NCBI RefSeq assembly: GCF_014595995.2
Contig: NZ_CP063989.1
Location: 2,046,001-2,110,000, forward strand
DNA from: Actinomyces respiraculi
GTDB taxonomy: Bacteria; Actinomycetota; Actinomycetes; Actinomycetales; Actinomycetaceae
Reading direction: 5' to 3'
Length of the DNA: 64,000 bases
The notes under the pieces are model-generated. The model did no database searches, had not been told where the DNA came from, and saw only the letters and a program-made list of their open reading frames with translations. This document shows, one piece after another, positions 27,037 through 35,316 of this stretch. Each line of letters opens with the position of its first letter. Position 1 is the first letter of the stretch. The translations under genes were made by a program, and so were the position numbers.

Positions 27037-28457
27037 GTGATGTCTCAGGACATCGGTGACAGTTCTACCTCAGGACATCGGTGACACTTCGGGTGTTTGC
27101 AGGGGTGACACTTCGGGTTGGTGTCAGGGGGTCTCCTCCGGTCGGCCGCCCGCCCACCGGGCCCGTGGCAGTCGCCGGCCTTCAGGCCCCCGCGCTGCCA
27201 CCAGCTCGTCGTCCCACAGGTGCGCACGGGCCCGGCCGCCGCTCGCGCGCCGCCCGTGACCACACTGCGAACACGGGCGTCAGCTCCCCGACGGCACCCC
27301 GGCTCATGGCCTGACGTCATGGTCTTCGGGGCAGGGGCCTGGACGGCGCACGCCGAGCCCGTCCACCTCGTCCCTCCACCTTCCATCTCGTCCGTCGGCC
27401 CTCGGTCTCGTCCCTCTACCTTCCATCTCGTCCGTCGGCCCTCGGTCTCGTCCCTCTACCTTCCATCTCGTCCGTCGGCCCTCGGTCTCGTCCCTCTACC
27501 TTCCATCTCGTTCCTCAGCCCTCCATCTCGTTCGTTCACGCAACGAGATCAACGTGTGGGGAGCGAGGTCGACGTGTGAGGGACGAGAGCAGGACCTGGG
27601 CAACGAGATCGACGCCGGACGCCGGTCGTCGTCGGGTCCTCCGGGCGCCGCGACCAGACGCGCCCATCCTGGCGTGTGCTCGTGGCCCCTCGGCGGGCGC
27701 GCGGCGCGCTGCCACCCTCCAGCTGCTCGGTGACAGCGGTGTCTCAGGACGTCGGTGACACCTGGGGTGTCTGCGTAGGTGACACGTCCGGGTGGCCTCG
27801 GGGGCGGTGTCCTCCGGCTTCTCGTCCACTGGGCCCGTGGCAGTCGCCGGCCTGGAGGCCCTGGTGCTGCCGCCAGCTCGTTGTCCCACAGGTGTGGACG
27901 GGCCCGGCCGCCGCTCGCGCACCGCTGGCGTCCACGCGGCGGACATCAACCGAGGCCGCCGTCGACACCCCAGCCCAGAGGCACGCGATCACGCCGTACT
28001 CCTCCCGGCGGGTCGAGCGTGTGGGCCGGTCATGTCCGCGCCGCGGACACCCGCGGGGCCGGGGCTCGGCCCCCTCGCGCCCGGACCCCGTCGCCGCGCA
28101 GGTGCGCACGGGCCCGGGCCGCCGCTCGCGCACCGCCGGCGTCCACGCGGCGGGCATGAACCGGGGATGCCGTTGACACCCCAGCCCAGAGGCGCGCGAT
28201 CACGCCGTACTCCTCCCCGCGGGTCGAACACCCAGGTCGGTCATGTCCGCGCCGTGGACACGCCTGGATCCAGAGCCCCACCTCCTCGCGGCCACCGGCA
28301 CCCCAGAAGCGTCGAGACTCCGCTCAGACGGCCAAGGCCCTGACCGAACACACACCCAGCCCGAACCCGTCACCACATACATGTCCAACCACACCCCCAA
28401 CCCCAAGCGTCACCAATGTCCTGACACAGAACTGCCACCGATGACCTGAGACATCAC
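27037..28457. mobile_element. gutted IS-like element with long inverted ends
   Basis: The ends are inverted copies about 55 bp long: GTGATGTCTCAGGACATCGG at 27037 matches, reversed, the sequence ending at 28457. Each end repeats a GGACATCGGTGACA-type motif, as in IS481-like elements. GAGACAACC directly abuts the left end and recurs 8 bases beyond the right end, possibly a target duplication. No transposase frame survives. Inside, a block of about 250 bp starting with the same end motif is repeated (27037-27310 and 27727-28000). A block of about 150 bp is also repeated (near 27900-28045 and 28100-28260). No gene is supported in 27010-28860. Confidence 0.6.
27361..27620. repeat. 20-bp-period array with orientation switch
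   Basis: Thirteen consecutive 20-bp units. The first nine (27361-27540) carry TCTCGTYCSTC at a fixed position, with a nearly exact 40-bp superunit. The last four (27541-27620) carry the reverse motif, RRACGAGRTC-like. The array reverses direction once, near 27540. Similar arrays occur at 53806-53935 and, with another motif, at 47221-47295. Confidence 0.8.
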
Positions 28458-28534
28458 ACACCCGAGAGACAACCACCAGGCACACCACCACCGACCCCCT
28501 GCCCACCGACGGCGGTTCACTCGCGCACGTGGCC

Positions 28535-28612
28535 GTCCGGGTCGCACGCTCATGCACGCTCACGCCTACCGACCTCGGACAGAATCCGCGGAATCCCGCG
28601 GCTTTCTGGTTT
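28535..28612. repeat. 75-bp dispersed repeat, copy 2
   Basis: Second copy of the repeat at 23251-23325, again ending in a TCCGCGGAATCCCG palindrome. It is followed by an inverted repeat around CTCCCATGTGC/GCACATGGGAG (near 28636-28670) and another TCCGCGGAAT at about 28690. Confidence 0.6.
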
Positions 28613-28889
28613 GGCGCCCTCGAGTCGTTCGGCTCCCATGTGCGTGAGCACTGCCCATGCACATGGGAGCGTTGACAGCGGTTTTCGGCTACAGGGCACA
28701 ATCCGCGGAATACCAACGAAAAGTCCGAATCGGTCAAATCACACCAGTCACATGAGCGTGCAACACCCACCCGGTGACCCGGGGCAGGCCCGCGCGTCAC
28801 CGCGGAAAGCGCCACCACGTGTCCACGCGGCGACCTACGGGGCTCTCCCCTCGTGTCACTCATCCGCTACGACAACCGAGAAGAAAGGG

Positions 28890-29640
28890 GTCAGTCAGTG
28901 TCGGGCGGTGCGTGGCATCGCGCCGAAGTTGGGTGTGTCGTGGGGGACGTTGCAGCGGTGGGTCGAGCGGGCTGGCAGGTCGGTAGGCAACCAGATCCGT
29001 CCGGGTGACGCGGGCAGCAGGCCTTGCCGGGCTGGTGCGCGGACGCCGGCCCCGCACCACGACCTCTGCACCTGTTGCTGCCCCACGGCCCGGTCTGGAC
29101 CCTACGCAGTCACAGCCGATGTCCTGAACCAGCTGCGGGTCGCCGACACCACCTGTGCGCGTACCACCACGCGATAAAGCCTGCACCACCTTCGTGACCG
29201 ACGCGTTCTGCCGTCGGATCGCCGGCTGGTCCACACGCTCGACGATGACCACCGAGGCGTTGGCCCTGGAAAGCCCTCAAGCATGCCCTCATCACCGCGA
29301 AGGACCACGCCCTCCAGGGCTTGACCCATCACAGCGATCGTGGCTACCAGTATGTGTCCACGCGTCACACCTGGCGCCTGACCGGTGCCGGGGTCCAAGC
29401 CTCCGTCGGGTCCCGAGGCGACTGCCACGACAACGCCCTTGGCACAGACCACCAATGGTCTCAACAAGACCGAGCTCATCCACGCCACAGCCGCATGGCC
29501 CAGCGTCACCGGGGTCGAGCTCCACACCATGTGCTGGGGCGGCCGGTGGAACAACCACCGACTCCACGAGACCCTCGCCCCAAGAAATCGAAACCCTGTA
29601 CCATCAAGGAAGGACTCCAGCCCTGACACCATAAACCACC
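28890..29640 (+). pseudogene. IS3-family transposase remnant
   Basis: OrfA helix-turn-helix piece AVRGIAPKLGVSWGTLQRWVERA near 28905-28975. OrfB pieces follow in different frames: NQLRVADTTCAR, TFVTDAFCRRIAGWS, HHSDRGYQYVS, ASVGSRGDCHDNAL and NGLNKTELIH, the usual integrase-core landmarks in order. Multiple frameshifts and an internal deletion; inactive. A part (about 29010-29290) recurs inverted at 54095-54375. Confidence 0.8.
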
Positions 29641-29849
29641 GGAACAAAACCCAGGACGCTTCAGTCCGCTATTTCATTACGCAACAGAAGCCTTTTGGCG
29701 ACACCAACAAATCGGTGCAATTCAAGGAATTCGGGCACCGCACAACATCGTTACAGCGTGCCTATACAAGCAGAACTCGTGAGACGAGGCAGAGCATATT
29801 GCTGAGCTCAGCGAGACCGACCCTCTAGGAATTTAGGGATGAGACAATC

Positions 29850-30839
29850 TTGTGTGATGACACCACAGTTCTCATGACTTCTGGGCTGTTGCGGACCTTC
29901 GGCAAGGACGGCTTCGTCGCCGTCGATGACCTCTCCCTGAGCGTCGATCCCGGTCAGGTGCACGCCCTGCTGGGTCCCAACGGTGCCGGCAAGACCACCA
30001 CCGTGCGCATGTGCGCCACCCTGCTGGCGCCCACCGCCGGCCAGATCCGGGTCGACGGCATTGACGCCGTCCGTCGTCCCGAGGCGGCACGCGCCCGCCT
30101 GGGCCTGGTGCTCGGCGGGGAGCTCGGCGTCTATCCGCGCGCATCCGCCCGCGACAATCTGCTGTTCTTCGCCGACCTGCAGGGCCTGGATCAACGCCGC
30201 CGCCAGCAGGCGGTGGATACGGTGCTGGAGCGCATGGGCCTGGCCGACGTGGCCACTCGCAAGGCCGGTGCGTTCTCCCGCGGCATGCTGCAGCGCCTGC
30301 ACCTGGCGCGCGCCCTGCTCGGTTCTCCCCCGTTGCTCCTGCTCGATGAGCCGACCACCGGCCTGGATCCCGACGTCGCCCCGCAGGTACGCGACATGAT
30401 CCGGGAACTGGCCATGGACGGTACAGGGGTGCTGCTGACCTCCCACTCCATGCCGGAGGTGGAGGAGCTCGCCGACACGATCAGCGTCATCGGGGCGGGG
30501 CGGATCGTCATCCGCGGCACTGTGAGCGACGTCGCCGCCTACGCGGGCATCGGCATGACCAGCGGCTTCTCCTTGCCCGCCCGCCATGCGGATGCAGCCG
30601 TCCGGCTGCAAGAGTGTTTGGGGGAGGGCGCCGTCGTCGTGCAGCGCCCCGTGTCCAGCCGCTGGACGGTGACCGTCTACTGGGCTGCGAACGACTCGCA
30701 CGCGGATCGCCAGGCCCGCGACACCGTACTGGCGACCGCCCTGGCCGAGATCGGGACCGAGACGCCCGTCGATCTGGTCACCCGCCCGGCGTCGCTGGAG
30801 GAGGCCTATCTGGCCCTCGCCGACAGGCTCAGGCGATGA
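29850..30839 (+). CDS. ABC transporter ATP-binding protein (DrrA-like)
   Basis: 329 aa ATPase of the daunorubicin/ABC-2 exporter group, with the usual C-terminal extension of about 100 residues. Walker A GPNGAGKT near residue 42, signature FSRGMLQRLHLARAL near 147, Walker B LLLLDEPTTGLD, switch His in TSHSM. The start is uncertain: TTG at 29850 gives the full frame, and ATG at 29874 is the alternative. Its TGA overlaps the ATG of the next gene (ATGA). First of a three-gene exporter; substrate unknown. Confidence 0.92.
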   Translation: MCDDTTVLMTSGLLRTFGKDGFVAVDDLSLSVDPGQVHALLGPNGAGKTTTVRMCATLLAPTAGQIRVDGIDAVRRPEAARARLGLVLGGELGVYPRASARDNLLFFADLQGLDQRRRQQAVDTVLERMGLADVATRKAGAFSRGMLQRLHLARALLGSPPLLLLDEPTTGLDPDVAPQVRDMIRELAMDGTGVLLTSHSMPEVEELADTISVIGAGRIVIRGTVSDVAAYAGIGMTSGFSLPARHADAAVRLQECLGEGAVVVQRPVSSRWTVTVYWAANDSHADRQARDTVLATALAEIGTETPVDLVTRPASLEEAYLALADRLRR

Positions 30840-31594
30840 TCCGGCAGCTGCGTATGACGGCCTTCCACGTCCGCCAGTTCGTGTCCGTCCCTTACTTCAT
30901 CCAGCTCATGGTCTTCACCACCATCGTCACCACGCTGGTGCAGTTCCTCGCCGCCCGCGCCTGGGGCGGGATCACCCCCACCCAGGGCTGGGTGCGCGGC
31001 GGCGTGATCGGCATGTGGACCACGGCCACGTGCGCTGCCGGCATCATTGGATTCGAACGGTTCAAGGGAACCCTGGCGCACCTGGTGATCGCACCAATCG
31101 GCACCTTGCGCTCGTTGGCGGCCGTCATCTCCGCCGCGGCCTCCTTCGGGCTGGCGGCACTACCAGTGGCATGGTGCACGTGGGCGGCGGCTTCCGGGTC
31201 AGTGGACTTCACCCTCCCCGGGTGGATGGGGGCGGGCCGCATGGTCGCGGCTGCACTCCTGCTACTAGCAGGCTGCCTGGCGCTGAGCTTCGTGATCGCG
31301 GCGCTGTTCGTGCTCACGCCCAACGCCATCGCCTATGAGGAGCTGCTGCTGGTGCCGGTGTTTATCGCCTCGGGCATCCTGTTCACCTCCACCGCGCCAC
31401 CGCCCTGGCTAGCGGGGTTCAGCCGTCTCCTGCCCCTATCCATGCCCTTTGACCTGCTGCTGGGGCGCGCTGTCACCGCCGTGGACGTGGTCGGCTGGCT
31501 GGTGTGCGTGTCCGCCTGGCTGAGCCTCGCTGCCTTTCTGGGGCGACGGGCACTACGCATGGCCACGCGCGCCGGCACCCTGGAGGTCATCTGA
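30836..31594 (+). CDS. ABC-2 type permease
   Basis: 252 aa with about six membrane segments, starting MIRQLRMTAFHVRQFVSVPYFIQ. ABC-2 landmarks are the E-R-x-x-G-T-L region (FERFKGTLAHLVIAPIG) and a conserved LLLVPVFIASGILF segment. ATGA overlap with the ATPase gene and TGATG overlap with the second permease show a tightly coupled operon. Confidence 0.88.
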   Translation: MIRQLRMTAFHVRQFVSVPYFIQLMVFTTIVTTLVQFLAARAWGGITPTQGWVRGGVIGMWTTATCAAGIIGFERFKGTLAHLVIAPIGTLRSLAAVISAAASFGLAALPVAWCTWAAASGSVDFTLPGWMGAGRMVAAALLLLAGCLALSFVIAALFVLTPNAIAYEELLLVPVFIASGILFTSTAPPPWLAGFSRLLPLSMPFDLLLGRAVTAVDVVGWLVCVSAWLSLAAFLGRRALRMATRAGTLEVI

Positions 31595-32364
31595 TGGGAG
31601 CCTTCCTGGCCAGGCTCGGCTCGGGGGTGCGCGTGACGTGGGCTTCGTCAACGGCCTTCGCCACCGTAGGCACGGCCGTGGTGACGCTGCTGGTGCTGCC
31701 GCTGCTGAGCATCGCCTACGACGTGCTGCTGGGCGCGGACCTGTCCGCGCCCGACCTGGTGCGCACCGGCTACGCTGCCGCACTGGTGGCCCTGGCGAGC
31801 TCTGTGTGCGCCGGGGTCGTCGGCACCGCCGCCACCGACCGCAACCTGGGCGTCTTCCACGAGGTGCACACGCGTCGCCGTCTGGACGTGGCGTACTGGC
31901 TGGCGATCGCCGCCGTGCCCTCGCTGCTGGCGGTACTCACCGGGGCCGCCGCCATCGGCGCGGTAGCCGTCCTCTCCCCCGCCCACGACCTGGCCATGCT
32001 GGGGCGGGTCATCGCCCTGGCGCCTATCGCCGTCGTCTGCGGGCTGCTGCTGGGGGTGGGCGCGGCGGGTATCGGCGTCGACCTGCCCGACCCCTACCTG
32101 GGCGCGACCATCGTCTCCACGTTCTTGCCGCTGCTGACCGGCGTCATCGTACCGCTGTCGCTGTGTCCGGCATGGGTGCGTGTGCTCGGCGCACTAGCGC
32201 CGCTAAGCGGCACCGTGACGGCGCTCGACGCCAGTGCCGACGGCGTTGGAGCATTGTTGACCCGCGACCTGCTGGTCGCGCTCGTGTGGGCGGGCGCGGG
32301 CCTGGCAGCCACCCGGCACGCCGTCACCCGGCTGCGCGCCGGAGCGCGTCGGGATGTCATCTGA
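31594..32364 (+). CDS. ABC-2 type permease, second subunit
   Basis: 256 aa, six hydrophobic segments, diverged from the first permease. ATG at 31594 overlaps the preceding stop. It carries the cytosolic stretch VFHEVHTRRRLDVAYWLAIA, equivalent to the E-R-x-x-G-T loop region of the first subunit. The two permeases probably form a heterodimer with an ATPase dimer. Confidence 0.85.
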   Translation: MGAFLARLGSGVRVTWASSTAFATVGTAVVTLLVLPLLSIAYDVLLGADLSAPDLVRTGYAAALVALASSVCAGVVGTAATDRNLGVFHEVHTRRRLDVAYWLAIAAVPSLLAVLTGAAAIGAVAVLSPAHDLAMLGRVIALAPIAVVCGLLLGVGAAGIGVDLPDPYLGATIVSTFLPLLTGVIVPLSLCPAWVRVLGALAPLSGTVTALDASADGVGALLTRDLLVALVWAGAGLAATRHAVTRLRAGARRDVI

Positions 32365-32502
32365 GTCGACGCGCCGACGATCGTCGTTGCGGTCCTCGCT
32401 CTCAGCCCCGGGCGCGGAGCCGCAGGCCGTGGAACATCCCATGCGTCATGAGCCGCGCGACCGGACGTATAGTCCGCAGCGCTCGACTGGCGCGGCGCGC
32501 GG

Positions 32503-32537
32503 GACGGGCCCGAACCCTTCGCAGGTCCGGGCCCGTC
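32503..32537 (-). terminator. terminator after folD
   Basis: 10-bp perfect GC stem (GACGGGCCCG / CGGGCCCGTC) with a 15-base loop, 28 bases after the folD stop, between convergent operons. Confidence 0.75.
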
Positions 32538-32565
32538 GGCCTCAGTCAGCGAGAAAGCGGGCAGC

Positions 32566-33480
32566 TCAGGAGGCCTCAGCCCCTGCGGCCAGGCGCTCGG
32601 CCGTCTCAACGACGTTCGCGAGCAGCAGCGCGCGGGTCATCGGACCCACTCCCCCCGGGTTTGGCGACAGCCACGACGCCACCTGGTCGACGCCGTCGGC
32701 AACATCGCCCACGATGCGGCCCTTGCCGGTGGACGGGTCCACCACCCGGGAGACGCCGACGTCGAGAACGACGGCGCCCGGGCGCACCATGTCCGCCGTG
32801 ATGATCCCGGCACTGCCGGCGGCCGCGACGACAATGTCCGCGCGGCGCACGTGCTCGGCCAGGTCGGCCGTGCCCGTGTGGCAGACGTCGACGGTGGCGT
32901 TGACGTCCTTGCGCATGAGCAGCAGCCCGATGGAGCGACCGACGGTGACGCCGCGCCCGACGACGCACACGTCCTTGCCCGCCAGGTCAATGCCGTGACG
33001 GGTCACCAGCTCGATGCAGCCACGCGGCGTGCAGGGCAGGGGCGAGGTGATGGGCTCGCTGCCGCGCAGGACAAGGCGCCCGAGGTTGGTGGGGTGCAGG
33101 CCGTCGGCGTCCTTGTCCGGGTCGATGCGCTCAAGCACCGCGTTGGTGTCGATGCCCCGGGGCAGCGGCAGCTGGACGATGTAGCCGGTGCAGGCAGGGT
33201 CGTCGTTGAGGCGGTCGATGGCCGCCTCGACCTCGGCCTGGGTGGCGGTGGCGGGCAGGTCCACGCGGATGGACTCGATGCCGACCTCAGCGCAGTCGGC
33301 GTGCTTGCCGGCCACGTAGCGCACGCTGCCGGGATCCGCGCCGACGAGCACGGTGCCCAGACCCGGCACGACGCCGCGTGCACGCAGGGCGTCGACCCGC
33401 TGCCTCAGCTCGCTCTTGATCGCGGCGGCCGTCGCGGTGCCGTCCAGGACCTGTGCGGTCCCGGCCCAGGGGACTCTCAC
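32566..33480 (-). CDS. folD: methylenetetrahydrofolate dehydrogenase/cyclohydrolase
   Basis: 304 aa bifunctional one-carbon enzyme interconverting 5,10-methylene-, methenyl- and 10-formyl-THF. Landmarks: [17 protein letters not shown] with the catalytic Lys of the YxxxK motif, [26 protein letters not shown] for NADP, and [13 protein letters not shown] near the C-terminus. The GTG start at 33480 overlaps the glyA TGA (GTGA). Second gene of the riboswitch-controlled operon. Confidence 0.95.
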   Translation of the reverse strand: MRVPWAGTAQVLDGTATAAAIKSELRQRVDALRARGVVPGLGTVLVGADPGSVRYVAGKHADCAEVGIESIRVDLPATATQAEVEAAIDRLNDDPACTGYIVQLPLPRGIDTNAVLERIDPDKDADGLHPTNLGRLVLRGSEPITSPLPCTPRGCIELVTRHGIDLAGKDVCVVGRGVTVGRSIGLLLMRKDVNATVDVCHTGTADLAEHVRRADIVVAAAGSAGIITADMVRPGAVVLDVGVSRVVDPSTGKGRIVGDVADGVDQVASWLSPNPGGVGPMTRALLLANVVETAERLAAGAEAS

Positions 33481-34781
33481 TGCTCGAGCCCGTCGTAGAG
33501 CGGGAAGGCCTCGGTCAGGGCCGCGACGCGGGCCCGCAGGCCGGCGAGCAGATCGTCGTCGGCCCGGCCGGCGGCACCGGCCACGAGGGCGGTGGCGATG
33601 ATGTCCGCGACCTCGGTGAACTCGGCAGCGCCGAAGCCGCGGGTGGCCAGCGCCGGGGTGCCGATACGCAGACCGGAGGTCACACGCGCGGGGCGCGGGT
33701 CGAAGGGCACGGCGTTGCGGTTGACGGTGATGCCCGCGGCGTGGAGGAGGTCCTCCGCCTGCTGGCCATCGAGGGCGGCCTCGCGCAGGTCCACGAGCAC
33801 GAGGTGGACGTCGGTGCCGCCGGTGACGAGGCTGATGCCGGCGGCGCGCACGTCGTCGGCGAGCAGGCGCTGGGCGAGGATCGCGGCACCCTCGATGGTG
33901 CGGGCCTGGCGGTCGCGGAACTCGTCGGTCTGGGCGATCCGCATGGCGACGGCCTTGGCGGCGACGACGTGCATGAGCGGGCCGCCTTGCTGGCCGGGGA
34001 AGACGGCGGAGTCGAGCTTCTTGCCCAGGGTCTCGCCGCGGCTGGACAGGATCATGCCCGAGCGCGGACCGCCGATGGTCTTGTGTACGGTGGTGGACAC
34101 GACGTCGGAGTGGGGCACGGGGTTGGGGTGCAGGCCGGCGGCGACGAGGCCGGCGAAGTGCGCCATATCCGTCCACAGGTAGGCACCGACCTCGTCGGCG
34201 ATAGAGCGGAAGGCCTCGAAGTCGAGGTGGCGGGGGTAGGCGGACCAGCCGGCGATGATGACCTTGGGGCGCTCGCGCAGGGCGGCCTCGCGCACCTGGT
34301 CCATCTCGATGCGGTGGGTGGTCTCGTCCACGCCGTAGGCGGTGGCGTTGTAGAGGCGGCCTGAGAAGTTGATCCGCATGCCGTGGGTGAGGTGGCCGCC
34401 GTGGGGCAGGGCCAGGCCGAGGATCGTGTCGCCGGGACTGGCCAGGGCGTGCAGGACGGCGGCGTTGGCCTGGGCGCCGGCGTGCGGCTGGACGTTGGCG
34501 TAGTCGCCGCCGAAGACGGCCAGGGCGCGCTCGATGGCCAGGGACTCGGCAATGTCGACGACCTCGCAGCCGCCGTAGTAGCGCTTGGCGGGGTAGCCCT
34601 CGGCGTACTTGTTGGTGAGCACGGATCCCTGGACCTGGAGTATGGCGCGGGGCACGAAGTTCTCCGAGGCGATCATCTCGAGGGTGCCGCGCTGGCGGGC
34701 GAGCTCGCCGTCGAGGACGGCAGCGATCTCGGGGTCGAGCTGCGCCAGGGGCATGGCGTTAAGGGTCGTGGGGGCGGTCAT
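33477..34781 (-). CDS. glyA: serine hydroxymethyltransferase
   Basis: 434 aa PLP enzyme: serine + THF to glycine + 5,10-methylene-THF. Lys234 in [13 protein letters not shown] is the PLP lysine. Also [27 protein letters not shown], and [14 protein letters not shown] near the C-terminus. The ATG at 34781 has AAGGAGAAG; an upstream in-frame ATG lies inside the riboswitch platform and is rejected. It feeds folD, with purU further along, as a one-carbon module. Confidence 0.97.
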   Translation of the reverse strand: MTAPTTLNAMPLAQLDPEIAAVLDGELARQRGTLEMIASENFVPRAILQVQGSVLTNKYAEGYPAKRYYGGCEVVDIAESLAIERALAVFGGDYANVQPHAGAQANAAVLHALASPGDTILGLALPHGGHLTHGMRINFSGRLYNATAYGVDETTHRIEMDQVREAALRERPKVIIAGWSAYPRHLDFEAFRSIADEVGAYLWTDMAHFAGLVAAGLHPNPVPHSDVVSTTVHKTIGGPRSGMILSSRGETLGKKLDSAVFPGQQGGPLMHVVAAKAVAMRIAQTDEFRDRQARTIEGAAILAQRLLADDVRAAGISLVTGGTDVHLVLVDLREAALDGQQAEDLLHAAGITVNRNAVPFDPRPARVTSGLRIGTPALATRGFGAAEFTEVADIIATALVAGAAGRADDDLLAGLRARVAALTEAFPLYDGLEQ

Positions 34782-34804
34782 GCTTCTCCTTGGTGTCCGG
34801 ACTT

Positions 34805-34930
34805 TGCCGACGTCGAGCGTCGGCAGCTGCGGCATCGGCCCAGGCGGGCGACCATCTGCTCCTTGCCGGTGGCCCGGCAGCGCCGCCGCTCCCCGGTGGT
34901 TGGCCCACCTGCGCCAGTCACGACGACGTA
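34805..34930 (-). promoter_or_regulatory. ZTP (pfl) riboswitch of glyA-folD
   Basis: Minus strand reads TCGTGACTGGC (around 34913-34924), then GGTGGGCCAACCACCGGGGA, a variable region, and the invariant CCGCCTGGGC (34838-34847): the consensus ZTP aptamer in order. The pseudoknot partner GGGG/CCGCC pairing is present. It is followed by an 8-bp hairpin TGCCGACG/CGTCGGCA (34805-34825) as expression platform, 20 bases before the glyA ribosome site. ZTP/ZMP accumulates when 10-formyl-THF is short, and raises glyA and folD. Confidence 0.93.
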
Positions 34931-35233
34931 GCCCATGCTAGACGGGTTGGGCGGGTATTGGGCAGGTAAAGGTGTTGTGAGCCGACGGCGGGGCTGGTGG
35001 CTGTCACGCATCTCTAGTCAGAAAGACTCGCATTCTAGCGGTTCCGCGGAATCCTGCGGTTTCTGTGGCGCCCCTGCGGGCACGAGGGGCTCTGACTAGG
35101 GATGAGTGACACGCTCGTCCGCGAGTCCGGGCGGGGTCATCGCTGGGAAGCACAGCGGTCGGCTTGTCGGGCACTCACCCTCTGAGGGGCGAGGTTCACT
35201 GGACGTTGCCTTCACAGGCCAGGCCCGACGCAG

Positions 35234-35287
35234 ACACCGTCCCTGTCACCAGGGGGTCCATCAGCCCTCCAGCGACAGGGACGGTGT
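35234..35287 (-). terminator. hairpin after the SGNH protein gene
   Basis: Perfect 14-bp arms 35234-35247 and 35274-35287 with a 26-base loop, about 30 bases after the stop. 34931-35233 otherwise shows only the TTCCGCGGAATCCTGCGG repeat relative at 35040. Confidence 0.65.
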
Positions 35288-35316
35288 GAATGGCATTCAC
35301 ATCCAGCGACCATGCG

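Noticed and set aside
28611..29177. 188-codon plus-strand ORF as a gene
   Set aside because: Only its middle resembles IS3 orfA; the rest is non-coding IS debris read through.
34778..35011. 77-codon minus-strand ORF before glyA
   Set aside because: It lies over the ZTP riboswitch; conserved RNA blocks explain the sequence and the peptide has no family features.
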